Assembly (NCBI GenBank): GCA_024405115.1
Contig: JAKSPD010000003.1
Coordinates: forward strand, 62,001-126,000
DNA length: 64,000 nt
From: Lachnospiraceae bacterium
GTDB taxonomy: Bacteria; Bacillota; Clostridia; Lachnospirales; Lachnospiraceae
Reading direction: 5' to 3'
Position 1 is the stretch's first letter, and each line of letters opens with the position of its first letter. Shown here in pieces: positions 27,118 through 34,930 of the stretch. Under the pieces are notes generated by a model. It made no database searches, had not been told where the DNA came from, and saw only the letters and a list, made by a program, of their open reading frames with translations. The position numbers and the translations under genes were made by a program.

Positions 27118-27191
27118 TAGCGAGAGGGGGATTCGAACCCTCGACACTGCGGGTATGAACCGCATGCTCTAGCCAACTGAGCTATCTCGCC
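27118..27191 (-). tRNA. tRNA-Met(CAT), elongator type
   Basis: Minus-strand cloverleaf with acceptor GGCGAGA/TCTCGCT, D arm GCTC/GAGC, anticodon stem TGCGG/CCGCA with loop TTCATAC (anticodon CAT) and T loop TTCGAAT. First base is G and paired, so not the initiator. The T stem has one A-C mismatch. CCA is not encoded; a T7 run follows directly on the minus strand. Confidence 0.9.
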
Positions 27192-27194
27192 ATA

Positions 27195-27267
27195 TGGGGC
27201 CTACAGGGCTCGAACCTGTGACCCCCTGCTTGTAAGGCAGGTGCTCTCCCAGCTGAGCTAAGACCCC
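27195..27267 (-). tRNA. tRNA-Val(TAC)
   Basis: Minus-strand cloverleaf: acceptor GGGGTCT/AGGCCCC, anticodon stem CCTGC/GCAGG with loop CTTACAA (anticodon TAC), T loop TTCGAGC. CCA is not encoded. It is transcribed ahead of tRNA-Met with a 3-base gap. Confidence 0.93.
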
Positions 27268-27295
27268 ATGCAATCGTTTTTCAACGTGCTTTTGT

Positions 27296-27324
27296 AGTAT
27301 AATTAATTTACCATGCAATGTCAA
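27296..27324 (-). promoter_or_regulatory. Strong promoter for tRNA-Val/tRNA-Met
   Basis: On the minus strand TTGACA (27319-27324), 17-base spacer, TATACT (27296-27301), about 29 bases upstream of tRNA-Val. Confidence 0.8.
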
Positions 27325-27348
27325 GCTGAAATTAAAAAAACTTTACCT

Positions 27349-27376
27349 TTTACAGATTGTCCATAAGTGATATAAT
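27349..27376 (+). promoter_or_regulatory. Promoter for the lipid kinase-ispF-cysS run
   Basis: TTTACA (27349-27354), 16-base spacer, TATAAT (27371-27376), 32 bases before the ATG. It diverges from the tRNA promoter. Confidence 0.6.
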
Positions 27377-27408
27377 TAACCGATGATTTATCCAAAAAGG
27401 AGAATGTT

Positions 27409-28329
27409 ATGTATTTTTTTATTGTAAATCCTAATTCGGGATGCGGAAGCGGACTTAAGGTCTGGAACCAGACAAAGAAATATTTAAATAGCATAAATGC
27501 TCCTTATGATGTCTTTTTCACTGCAAAACAGGGTGATGCAATGAATAAGGCCATGGAACTGTCCAAGGACAGAACCGAAGAACTGTATGTCATAGCAGTA
27601 GGTGGAGACGGAACCATAAATGAAGTCATCAACGGGCTTGATTTTTCCTCAAATGTAATTTTTGGTTTCATCCCATCAGGTTCAGGAAATGATTTGGGAC
27701 GCTCCCTTGGGTATTCAGGCAATACTCAGGACATACTTAAGAAACTGTTCACGAACGGCTATGTGAGAAACATGGATTATGGCGTGGTAACTAATGATGA
27801 CGGTACACTGCGCCGCAGATTCATCGTAAGCTGCGGAATCGGATTTGATGCAGCGGTCTGTCATGCACTCGAAGTTTCAAAAATTAAGGATTTCTGTAAT
27901 AAGATAGGAATCGGCAAGCTGTCTTACACGATAATCGGGTTCATTGAGTTCCTGAAATCCAAACCGTCAGCCGGTTACATGATACTTGACGGGGACAGGA
28001 AGGTTGAGTTCAAGTCGATTTTTTTCATCTCCATGCAGAATCATCCATATGAAGGCGGTGGGTATAAATTCGCACCAAATGCTCAGTGGAATGACGGAAT
28101 GCTTGATGCAACCGCTGTATGCTCAAGGAGCAAACTGAAACTCCTTCCTATTCTCCTTAATAAGAAAAAGGGATTAAAGGAAAGCGGAATCGTGAGGTTC
28201 TTCCCATTCAGCGAGGCACAGTTCCACATTGAAGATAAAAAGGCAATGCATACTGACGGTGAACTTATGGGGTATCAGTCTGATTTTACTGTAAGGTGTG
28301 TTGAGGGAAAAGTAAGGATTTTACTGTAA
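27409..28329 (+). CDS. Diacylglycerol kinase-family lipid kinase
   Basis: YegS/DagK-type lipid kinase, phosphorylating diacylglycerol or a related lipid. The 306-residue product has the N-terminal NPNSGCGSG, the nucleotide motif [13 protein letters not shown] (residues 66-78), [13 protein letters not shown], and the C-terminal beta domain with MHTDGE. Start: ATG with aaggagaatgtt upstream. The gene is immediately followed by ispF (stop and start overlap). Confidence 0.9.
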   Translation: MYFFIVNPNSGCGSGLKVWNQTKKYLNSINAPYDVFFTAKQGDAMNKAMELSKDRTEELYVIAVGGDGTINEVINGLDFSSNVIFGFIPSGSGNDLGRSLGYSGNTQDILKKLFTNGYVRNMDYGVVTNDDGTLRRRFIVSCGIGFDAAVCHALEVSKIKDFCNKIGIGKLSYTIIGFIEFLKSKPSAGYMILDGDRKVEFKSIFFISMQNHPYEGGGYKFAPNAQWNDGMLDATAVCSRSKLKLLPILLNKKKGLKESGIVRFFPFSEAQFHIEDKKAMHTDGELMGYQSDFTVRCVEGKVRILL

Positions 28330-28808
28330 TGCGTATTGGTCACGGATATGATGTTCATAAACTTGTTGAAGGAAGGAAACTGATACTGGGTGGCGTAGAT
28401 GTTCCATTTGAAAAAGGACTTCTCGGACACAGTGATGCAGACGTACTTACCCATGCGGTGATGGATTCGCTGTTGGGAGCGGCTGCTCTTGGTGACATAG
28501 GGCTTCACTTTCCTGATAATGACGACATGTACCTGGGAGCGGACTCAATAGAGCTTCTCAGAAAGGTCGCTAACCTTCTTAGTGAACGATGTTATGTTAC
28601 TGAAAATGTTGACTGTACGGTCATATGCCAGAGACCAAAGCTGAGACCATATATAGATGAAATGAGAAAAAACATTGCTGATGCGCTTTCGGTTGACATC
28701 TCACAGGTAAATGTTAAAGCAACTACCGAAGAGCATCTCGGTTTCACCGGTGAGGGCCTCGGAATTGCCGCGCATGCGGTCTGTCTGATAAAGGAAAAGG
28801 AAGATTAA
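28329..28808 (+). CDS. ispF: 2-C-methyl-D-erythritol 2,4-cyclodiphosphate synthase
   Basis: MEP-pathway enzyme forming the cyclodiphosphate. The 159-residue product starts [12 protein letters not shown], with the zinc ligands D8 and H10 and [26 protein letters not shown] near residue 33. Near the C-terminus is [19 protein letters not shown]. Length and order are standard. It lies directly before cysS. Confidence 0.97.
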   Translation: MRIGHGYDVHKLVEGRKLILGGVDVPFEKGLLGHSDADVLTHAVMDSLLGAAALGDIGLHFPDNDDMYLGADSIELLRKVANLLSERCYVTENVDCTVICQRPKLRPYIDEMRKNIADALSVDISQVNVKATTEEHLGFTGEGLGIAAHAVCLIKEKED

Positions 28809-28809
28809 G

Positions 28810-30222
28810 ATGAAGATTTTTGACACAATGCAGAGAAGAAAAGTTGATTTTAAGCCGTTGGTTCCCGGAAAGGTAAGCATGTATGTATGCGGCCCCACGG
28901 TTTACAATCTTATCCATATAGGAAATGCACGTCCCATGATTGTATTTGACGCTTTTCGCCGTTACATGGAATATAAGGGATATGAGGTAAACTATGTATC
29001 AAATTTCACGGACGTGGATGACAAAATAATCAAGGCGGCAAACGAGGAAGGTGTTGATTCCTCTGTTATCTCTGAACGTTACATTAAAGAATGTAAAAAG
29101 GACATGGCGGACCTTAACGTAAAGCCTGCAACAACACATCCAAAGGCTACTGAGGAAATAGACGGCATGATTGACATGATCAGCACACTGATCGAAAAAG
29201 GACATGCTTATGTTGCAGAGGACGGAACCGTTTATTTTTCTGTAGAGTCAGATAAGAATTATGGAAAGCTTTCTCATAAGGACATGGATGAGATGATGTC
29301 CGGACTCCGTGATCTTAAGGTTACCGGTGAGGATCAGAAGAGAAACGTTAATGACTTTGTTCTCTGGAAACCCAAAAAAGAAGGCGAGCCTTCATGGCCG
29401 TCACCCTGGTGCGACGGACGTCCCGGATGGCACATTGAGTGTTCAGTAATGAGCAAGAAGTACCTTGGTGAGACCATTGACATCCATGCCGGTGGTGAAG
29501 ACCTTATTTTCCCGCATCATGAAAATGAGATTGCACAGTCTGAATGCTGCAGTGGAAAGATCTTTTCAAACTACTGGATGCATAACGGGTTCCTTAATAT
29601 AAACGGATTAAAGATGAGTAAGTCACTTGGTAACTTCTTTACCGTACGTGACATTACAGCACAGTATGATCCGATGGTTCTCCGTCTCTTCATCCTCAGC
29701 GCCCATTACCGCCAGCCGCTTAACTTCTCGAGGGAAGTAATGGACCAGGCCAAGGCATCATATGAAAGGATTCTCAACTGCACTGATAAGCTTAATGAAT
29801 TAAAGAATTCAGCTGCAGGTGATGTACTTACTACGGACGAAGAGGCAGCAAAAGCCCAGATTGAGGGATTTGTAAAGGCTTTTGAGGATGCAATGGATGA
29901 TGACAACAATACGGCAAATGCTTCGACAGCAGTGTTTGAGATAGTACGTATTGCAAATGCCACTACAAACGATAAGAGCACAAAAGCATACGTTGATTAC
30001 GTGTACAGCACAATAAAGACACTCTGTGACGGTGTTCTGGGTGTTAATACTGAAAGAAAGTCTGATAACCTTGACGAGGAAGTTGAAAAGCTCATTGCTG
30101 AAAGAACAGCTGCCAGAAAGGCTAAGAATTTTGCCAGGGCTGATGAGATAAGAAATCAGCTTACTTCAATGGGAATCATTCTTGAAGACACCAGAGAGGG
30201 CGTAAAGTGGAAGAGAGCCTGA
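28810..30222 (+). CDS. cysS: Cysteinyl-tRNA synthetase
   Basis: Class I synthetase. The 470-residue product has the HIGH-type motif HIGNARP (near residue 36), the zinc residues in CGPTVYN and GWHIECSVMS, HHENEIAQSE, and KMSKSLGN in the second half. The C-terminal anticodon domain ends normally. It overlaps mrnC by 16 bases. Confidence 0.97.
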   Translation: MKIFDTMQRRKVDFKPLVPGKVSMYVCGPTVYNLIHIGNARPMIVFDAFRRYMEYKGYEVNYVSNFTDVDDKIIKAANEEGVDSSVISERYIKECKKDMADLNVKPATTHPKATEEIDGMIDMISTLIEKGHAYVAEDGTVYFSVESDKNYGKLSHKDMDEMMSGLRDLKVTGEDQKRNVNDFVLWKPKKEGEPSWPSPWCDGRPGWHIECSVMSKKYLGETIDIHAGGEDLIFPHHENEIAQSECCSGKIFSNYWMHNGFLNINGLKMSKSLGNFFTVRDITAQYDPMVLRLFILSAHYRQPLNFSREVMDQAKASYERILNCTDKLNELKNSAAGDVLTTDEEAAKAQIEGFVKAFEDAMDDDNNTANASTAVFEIVRIANATTNDKSTKAYVDYVYSTIKTLCDGVLGVNTERKSDNLDEEVEKLIAERTAARKAKNFARADEIRNQLTSMGIILEDTREGVKWKRA

Positions 30223-30623
30223 AAGAAAATCCAAAGGATGTGAATGCGCTGACGCTTGCCTATCTTGGTGATGCGGTCTTTGAACTGGAAGTTAGAAAAA
30301 GGCTGTTTGCGACTGGTTCGCATAAGGTAGAAAAGCTTCATAAAAGGACCACGGGTATCGTGAATGCGGCTTCTCAGTCTGCTTATTTTGGAAAACTGGA
30401 ACCTATACTTACTGAAGAAGAAGCAGCAGTGTATCACAGGGGAAGAAACGGGAAGACACTAACGGCTGCAAAACACCAGAAGATCTCCGATTACCGGAGG
30501 GCTACAGGCTTCGAGGCGGTATTTGGCTATCTTTTCCTTAAGGGTGATACTGAAAGAATATCAGAATTAATGGATATCTGTTTCTCGGATATCCCTGTGG
30601 AATCAAATCAGGCGGCTGAATAA
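30207..30623 (+). CDS. mrnC: Mini-ribonuclease III
   Basis: RNase III catalytic domain without a dsRNA-binding domain; in Bacillus it matures 23S rRNA. The 138-residue product contains AYLGDAVFELEVRKRL (residues 16-31) with the conserved Asp, and AAKHQKISDYRRATGFEAVFGYLFLKG. Start is GTG 30207, inside cysS, with gagaggg 8 bases upstream. cysS-mrnC-rlmB is a common gene order, but here rlmB lies 14 kb away. Confidence 0.92.
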   Translation: MEESLKENPKDVNALTLAYLGDAVFELEVRKRLFATGSHKVEKLHKRTTGIVNAASQSAYFGKLEPILTEEEAAVYHRGRNGKTLTAAKHQKISDYRRATGFEAVFGYLFLKGDTERISELMDICFSDIPVESNQAAE

Positions 30624-30634
30624 AACAGCCGCCT
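30610..30634 (+). terminator. Hairpin overlapping the mrnC stop
   Basis: 9-bp stem AGGCGGCTG/CAGCCGCCT around the TAA stop, with a 7-base A-rich loop. The following tract is weak (TATACTT), so it may attenuate rather than end transcription. Confidence 0.55.
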
Positions 30635-30641
30635 TATACTT

Positions 30642-31082
30642 ATGGAAGGAAAGAAAATCAATGTTTTAAAGAGAATACTGATCACTGCACTGCAGCTTAC
30701 CTGGGGCCTTCCACAGACAGTCGTGGGCCTTATAGTGTTTCTTTATAACATTAAGGAGCCACATGAGTGGTACCGTGGTTCCATAAGAACAGTCTGGAGG
30801 GATAAAACTCATGGTGTGTCAATGGGGCTGTTCATTTTCACATGTAAGGGCGGTGGACCTCATATGACTGAACATGAATACGGTCACTGTATGCAGTCAC
30901 TGATCCTCGGGCCGTTGTATCTTATTGTAATAGGCCTTCCATCTGTTCTGTGGTGTAATTCAAGGAGGGCGATACAGACAAGATCGGTGACAGGAAAGAA
31001 TTATTATTCATTTTTCACTGAAAAGTGGGCTGAGAAAAACTCAGCATGGCTCAGAAACAGGGAAAGGGAAAAGCTTTCATGA
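30642..31082 (+). CDS. Small membrane protein with a HEXXH zinc-protease-like motif
   Basis: Not assigned to a known family. The 146-residue product has two hydrophobic segments (about 14-36 and 86-104), between them a loop with RDKTHGVSMG and the motif HEYGHCMQS at 78-86, which fits HEXXH zinc-metalloprotease sites. It ends with a basic tail. The gene lies between mrnC and prmA and its end overlaps prmA. A zinc-dependent function is inferred from the motif only; the third zinc ligand is not identified. No clear ribosome site precedes the ATG. Confidence 0.75.
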   Translation: MEGKKINVLKRILITALQLTWGLPQTVVGLIVFLYNIKEPHEWYRGSIRTVWRDKTHGVSMGLFIFTCKGGGPHMTEHEYGHCMQSLILGPLYLIVIGLPSVLWCNSRRAIQTRSVTGKNYYSFFTEKWAEKNSAWLRNREREKLS

Positions 31083-32158
31083 AATGGAAACAGGTAACAA
31101 TACATACGACGGTGGAGGCAGAAGACACTGTATCAGCCATGCTCTCAGAATATGGTATTGACGGAGTTCAGATTGATGACAACATGCCCATTTCAGAAGA
31201 GGACATAGAGGCTCAGTTCATCGGCATCATGCCTGAAATGGAAGAGCCGGACGGAACTGCAAGGGTGAGTTTTTACCTTCATGAGGAGGAGCCGGGTGAG
31301 AAGAAAAAGGATGTACCTGCAGCCGGTCTTACGGACACAACGGATAACTCTTACATAATCAATGACCGGATATATACTGATGATGAAATAGAAACACTCC
31401 TTCAGGATATCCGTATCTCAATTGACAGTTTAAAAGAGTTCGTCAATATAGGGGAAGGAAGGCTCGAAGTTTCTGAAAGTGCGGAGGAAGACTGGAGAAA
31501 TGAATGGAAAAAGTATTATGAACCCATACTGATTGAAAATATCCTCATACTTCCTTCCTGGCTTCCGGTTCCTGATGAATATGAAAAAGATGTTAACGAA
31601 GGGAAAATCAAAACCATACTCATTGATCCGGGCGTGGCATTTGGCACCGGTTCCCATGAAACCACAAAAATATGCATTCCTGAGCTGAAAAAATATGTTA
31701 AGGATGGCATGAGCATTCTTGATTTAGGAACCGGAAGCGGGATACTTGGGATGACGGCAGTTAAACTGGGTGCAGGACTTGTTACTGCAGTCGACATAGA
31801 TCCGGCCTGTGAGGGAGTAATATCGGAGAACCTTGAATTAAACGGCATTCAAAAGGATTCCTTTAAGGTTTTTACCGGAAATGTTCTTTCTGATGACGGA
31901 ACCAGGGAAAAGATTGAAGGAGTGTGCAGGCGGTATGACATCTGTGTTGCCAACATTCTTGCTCCCGTCATCATTTCACTCGCTGGTAAAGGAAACGTTG
32001 ACAGTCTGCTAAAGAAGGACGGGGTCTTCATATCTTCAGGAATACTTGACACATATGAGGATGCTGTGGTTTCGGCCTTTATGAACAATGACTGCTGGTA
32101 TGATACAGCCGTGATCAAAATGGGAGAGTGGGTTTGTGTTACAGCAAAAAGAAAATAA
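31079..32158 (+). CDS. prmA: Ribosomal protein L11 methyltransferase
   Basis: Trimethylates ribosomal protein L11. The 359-residue product, from ATG 31079, has an N-terminal substrate domain and a Rossmann methyltransferase with DLGTGSGILGMTAVKLGA near residue 214, PGVAFGTGSHETT before it and CVANILAPVI after. It is longer than the about 310-residue norm, with an insert at about 75-105. A start at 31046 would overlap the previous gene by 37 bases; 31079 gives the usual 4-base coupling. Confidence 0.9.
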   Translation: MKWKQVTIHTTVEAEDTVSAMLSEYGIDGVQIDDNMPISEEDIEAQFIGIMPEMEEPDGTARVSFYLHEEEPGEKKKDVPAAGLTDTTDNSYIINDRIYTDDEIETLLQDIRISIDSLKEFVNIGEGRLEVSESAEEDWRNEWKKYYEPILIENILILPSWLPVPDEYEKDVNEGKIKTILIDPGVAFGTGSHETTKICIPELKKYVKDGMSILDLGTGSGILGMTAVKLGAGLVTAVDIDPACEGVISENLELNGIQKDSFKVFTGNVLSDDGTREKIEGVCRRYDICVANILAPVIISLAGKGNVDSLLKKDGVFISSGILDTYEDAVVSAFMNNDCWYDTAVIKMGEWVCVTAKRK

Positions 32159-32165
32159 AAAGCAC

Positions 32166-32194
32166 TTGCATTAGATAGGATAGTATGTTATTAT
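32166..32194 (+). promoter_or_regulatory. Promoter for tRNA-Thr
   Basis: TTGCAT (32166-32171), 17-base spacer, TATTAT (32189-32194), 10 bases before the tRNA. Confidence 0.6.
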
Positions 32195-32204
32195 CCTATG
32201 GTTC

Positions 32205-32277
32205 GCTGGAGTAGCTCAGATGGTAGAGCGCGTCATTGGTAATGACGAGGTCACGGGTCCGATTCCCGTCCCCAGCT
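32205..32277 (+). tRNA. tRNA-Thr(GGT)
   Basis: Cloverleaf: acceptor GCTGGAG/CCCCAGC with one A-C mismatch, D arm GCTC/GAGC, anticodon stem CGTCA/TGACG with loop TTGGTAA (anticodon GGT), T stem ACGGG/CCCGT with loop TCCGATT. CCA is not encoded. It flanks the accessory island and is the probable integration landmark. Confidence 0.9.
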
Positions 32278-32285
32278 TTTTTTGT

Positions 32286-32331
32286 AAAATGGCTGTATGT
32301 AAGGAAAAACCTTATATACAGCCATTTTTTT
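32286..32331 (+). terminator. Long bidirectional terminator between tRNA-Thr and the island
   Basis: 19-bp stem AAAATGGCTGTATgTAAGG / CCTTAtATACAGCCATTTT with one G-U pair and a 5-base loop, T tract on the plus strand and A tract on the 5' side, so it can work both ways. Confidence 0.9.
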
Positions 32332-32409
32332 AATGTTTTAAAGAACGAGAATTATCAACGAATATTGATGTTTATGTGCCACGTTTGATAAAAGTGTGCC
32401 ACGAAATGT

Positions 32410-33407
32410 TCAGGCAAGGGATTCAAAATGCTTGTTTGCGAGGTCGTTATTTTTTTTGGATTCTTTACTGAGTGCATGCCGGTAAACATTTTTTAATGTT
32501 TCATCTGTTTCCCATCCTCCACGCTCCATGATGTATGCATCGGGAACACCAAGGGAGTGAAGGACCGAGGCTCCGTAATGACGCAGGTCATGAAAGCGGT
32601 ATGAGGGCACTCCTGCGTCTTTGCAGGCCTTTTTGAATCTTTTGTATACAATTGTGGGGGTAAGAGCGACAATGCGCCCTGTGCCCTTGCCAAGGGCCTT
32701 CACAACGTAAGGAGGAAGCGGATGTATCTGTCGGATGCGGTTGTCTTCGGAACGTCCTTCAGGATCCATTCAGTACCGTTCTTTACCATCACGGTATGGA
32801 CGTGCAGGGTTCCGCGTTTCAGATCCTCATAGGAAGCACCGCAGACTTCGGAACGGCGCATCGGCCCGAGAGCTGCCAGATAGATTGCCTTCTTCAGTTC
32901 CGGATCCGATACGGCAAGAATTTTCTTTATGTCATCATCCTCCGGAATGTTGGCCTCATAGGTCTTTTTCTGCGGGAGGCGGGTCTTTATGAAGAAGTCC
33001 GGGCGGACGGAGTGGATCACGGATACCACAAAGCCGTGGGTGTTCTTGACGGTCTTCGGGCTGTGGGTTGCGGCGTAATCATTAACAAATCTCTGTATGT
33101 CTATTTCCGTGATCTCGTGGATGTTCTTGTCCTGGAACGGAAAACCACGGCGCAGCATGTTTCTGTACTCGTTTATCGTGGTAGGAGACAAAGTGTTGCT
33201 TCTTGATTCGATATAAGCGGTGGCAGCATCGAGAAAAGAGATCCTGCTTGCGGAAGCAGTCATTGTGAATTCATAATCTGCGGCAAGGCGTTCAGCTTCT
33301 TTTTTTGTTTTGGCCGTGAATGACTTGGTGTGTCGGATTCCGTCACGGTCAGTCCATGTGGACCTGCAGCGGTAGTTCCCGGAAGGTAAAACACGAGCGT
33401 TCGGCAT
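32410..33407 (-). pseudogene. Tyrosine recombinase (integrase) split by a frameshift
   Basis: Phage/ICE-type site-specific recombinase. The N-terminal part (start ATG 33407 with aaaggag upstream) has an arm-binding domain, a SAM-like core-binding domain, and GPMRRSEVCG with the first catalytic Arg. It then runs into a stop after DRYIR. The other half continues in a different frame with PLPPYVVKALG, HDLRH (catalytic His-x-x-Arg) and the final NVYRH with the catalytic Tyr. The halves overlap around 32719-32721; adding one base there restores ...SDRYI-PLPPYVV. The likely cause is a single-base deletion; a sequencing error cannot be excluded. The gene points toward tRNA-Thr. Confidence 0.85.
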
Positions 33408-33474
33408 GATATACTCCTTTCGGTGAGAATAAAAAAGCACCTCATATTTGAGGTGCTTAAGAAATAATAGATGA

Positions 33475-33852
33475 TCATTCCATCTCGTTTACATTAATTG
33501 CAGGAAGCGTAATCGGGGTCATACCGGGCTGTGATGTCATCAGCGAAACCTGGCTTCTAATAAATGGAAACATGATTGCGACTGTGTTTTTATTCATTAT
33601 TGCTTTTTCGTTACTGTAATCATCAGAATCTAAAGAAAAATCAGCATTGGCGACTACAAGTAAATTCAAATCATTATTGTTAATTTTAAGAGTGAGCTCT
33701 ACTGAATAGTGATGTTCGGAAAGCTGTGTGACATTACGGTCAATGGTTGTGTTAAGACAGGTGTCTGAGATAATGGGCTTTCTTATAAATTCACACCGGC
33801 TAAAGTAGAGATTTAGCATGTTAAGTTTTGATTTAATCTTTGTGATGTCCAT
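33475..33852 (-). CDS. SecB-like chaperone of a toxin-antitoxin-chaperone system
   Basis: A 125-residue protein with the SecB fold signature: strands around LSEHHYSVELTLKINNNDL and LVVANADFSL, then the C-terminal block IMFPFIRSQV and SQPGMTPITLPAINVNEM, which matches SecB's ILFPYARE...PQLNLAPVNFDAL region. Firmicutes generally lack the housekeeping SecB, and this one is in a prophage remnant downstream of small genes and an ADP-ribosyltransferase-like gene, so it more probably protects an antitoxin (TAC chaperone) than serving export. Last gene of the operon; 11 bases separate it from the preceding gene. Confidence 0.8.
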   Translation of the reverse strand: MDITKIKSKLNMLNLYFSRCEFIRKPIISDTCLNTTIDRNVTQLSEHHYSVELTLKINNNDLNLLVVANADFSLDSDDYSNEKAIMNKNTVAIMFPFIRSQVSLMTSQPGMTPITLPAINVNEME

Positions 33853-33863
33853 AAAAAACTCCT

Positions 33864-34106
33864 TTAGGCAGCGTCCAAGTCTGTCTTAATGGTTTCATCA
33901 GAAGCTAAGGGCGTGTAATTGCATAACCACACATTTTGCTCATACGGAAAAGAAACTGAATAAGCAGGAGGTTCTTCTGGGAAGAAGGAACCTCCGAATA
34001 TCTCGCGGAATGTGAGTGGTCCGGCATCCTTTATCAAGGAAATGTCAATGCCGCACTTTTGTTTTGCATACTTAATGAAATCTTCAAGCGACATCTTATC
34101 TTTCAT
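33864..34106 (-). CDS. Candidate antitoxin with possible chaperone-addiction tail
   Basis: An 80-residue protein not recognised as a known family. It has a helical N-terminal half (MSLEDFIKYAKQKCG, DAGPLTFREIFGG) and a C-terminal half rich in aromatics and hydrophobics (YSVSFPYEQNVWLCNY, then an acidic end). TAC antitoxins carry a hydrophobic C-terminal tail bound by the SecB-like chaperone, which this resembles. Start choice: ATG 34106 has gaggaggagcac just upstream, better than an in-frame ATG at 34121. It sits directly before the SecB-like gene. Antitoxin role is inferred from position and composition. Confidence 0.6.
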   Translation of the reverse strand: MKDKMSLEDFIKYAKQKCGIDISLIKDAGPLTFREIFGGSFFPEEPPAYSVSFPYEQNVWLCNYTPLASDETIKTDLDAA

Positions 34107-34266
34107 TGTGCTCCTCCTCATCTATTTCAATAATACTGATATCGGTTATGCAGTAAATGCATTCAATACCTACAACCATATCGATACTATCGGCAAACTT
34201 TATAGCATTCTCTATTGCAGGCTGAGGCCTTTGGCGGAAGTAGCCGATAATAATCTTCTTTTCCAT
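34096..34266 (-). CDS. 56-residue small protein in the TAC-like operon
   Basis: An open frame from ATG 34266 to TAA 34096, overlapping the start of the next gene by 11 bases. Product: MEKKIIIGYF... with hydrophobic strand-like segments and two cysteines in IECIYCITD, ending in an acidic tail DEEEHNER. No family recognised and no clear ribosome site, but the placement between the toxin-like and antitoxin-like genes, and the overlap, favour a real gene. It might be the antitoxin itself or part of it. Confidence 0.5.
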   Translation of the reverse strand: MEKKIIIGYFRQRPQPAIENAIKFADSIDMVVGIECIYCITDISIIEIDEEEHNER

Positions 34267-34314
34267 ACGGTCGGCATAATAGCTGATAAGTGATGACCGG
34301 ATTTTGATTATAGC

Positions 34315-34677
34315 TTAAGAATGGGTATATTCATTTACGGCCATTTTGTCGACGGCATTATCCAAAAAAGCAGATACAGAACTCTCAAATTCTTCAAGCG
34401 TTTTCGGATCTCTCAAGTCAAAAATATGTTCTGCATTTATGTTATCAACATGAGCTTTAATTACGGCAGGTTTCAGTTTTTGCATCGTCTGACGATAGAT
34501 ATCATTACATTTATTAGAACCATACCAACAGGCTTTAGCTTTTATATCATAAAAATAACCACCGGGACCACACCACAGATCGGCGCTCGTAGACGGTGTA
34601 AAACCGTTTGCAAGAATCAACTTCTTGCTTTCTTCATCGGTACCATGATATAAATTATTAAATCTTTCTGTTCTCAT
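34315..34677 (-). CDS. ADP-ribosyltransferase-like toxin (CmdT-like)
   Basis: A 120-residue protein with the opening of ADP-ribosyltransferase folds: LYHGTDEESKKLILANGF (residues 9-26, with YHGT at 10-13) and the second element GPGGYFYD at 37-44, followed by KACWYGSNK. The order H-x-T strand, helix, then G-x-Y-F strand is as in ART families. The downstream SecB-like chaperone and small proteins give a toxin-antitoxin-chaperone layout like CmdTAC of E. coli, where CmdT ADP-ribosylates mRNA on phage infection. The target is not readable from sequence. First gene of its operon; weak aggg upstream. Confidence 0.65.
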   Translation of the reverse strand: MRTERFNNLYHGTDEESKKLILANGFTPSTSADLWCGPGGYFYDIKAKACWYGSNKCNDIYRQTMQKLKPAVIKAHVDNINAEHIFDLRDPKTLEEFESSVSAFLDNAVDKMAVNEYTHS

Positions 34678-34683
34678 AATGCC

Positions 34684-34725
34684 CTAATAACATTTTAACA
34701 CATATTGTCAATCACTATATATAGT
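34684..34725 (-). promoter_or_regulatory. Promoter and palindrome upstream of the TAC-like operon
   Basis: Minus strand: TTGACA (34706-34711), 16-base spacer, TATTAG (34684-34689). The perfect 12-base palindrome ACTATATATAGT (34714-34725) adjoins the -35 and could bind an antitoxin. The rest of 34726-34930 shows no gene; it is A/T-rich. Confidence 0.45.
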
Positions 34726-34930
34726 AAATGATTCCATGAATCAGAAACAATTGTGGTTTGCACCTCAAATATTCAGTTTTCAATGTGCAAGTGGTAGACG
34801 AAATACTTTACCAGTCAAAAATTATACGCTATACCAAAGTGATGATACTTTTCAAAATATAACCCCGGGGAAAACGGATACCATAATGTAATAAACATAA
34901 ATAAATTGCACTTAAAATTATATATTTTGA

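Noticed and set aside
32410..33440. Programmed frameshift in the integrase
   Set aside because: No slippery heptamer or stimulatory structure is obvious at the join; a one-base deletion explains it better.
33475..33852. Housekeeping SecB for protein export
   Set aside because: Prophage context, small-gene neighbours and lineage argue for a dedicated antitoxin chaperone.
34012..34293. 93-codon plus-strand frame across the TAC-like operon
   Set aside because: Opposite strand to three coherent overlapping genes with a ribosome site at 34106; no features of its own.
34863..34870. CCCCGGGG palindrome upstream of dinD region
   Set aside because: A single short palindrome without a partner site or promoter; probably chance.
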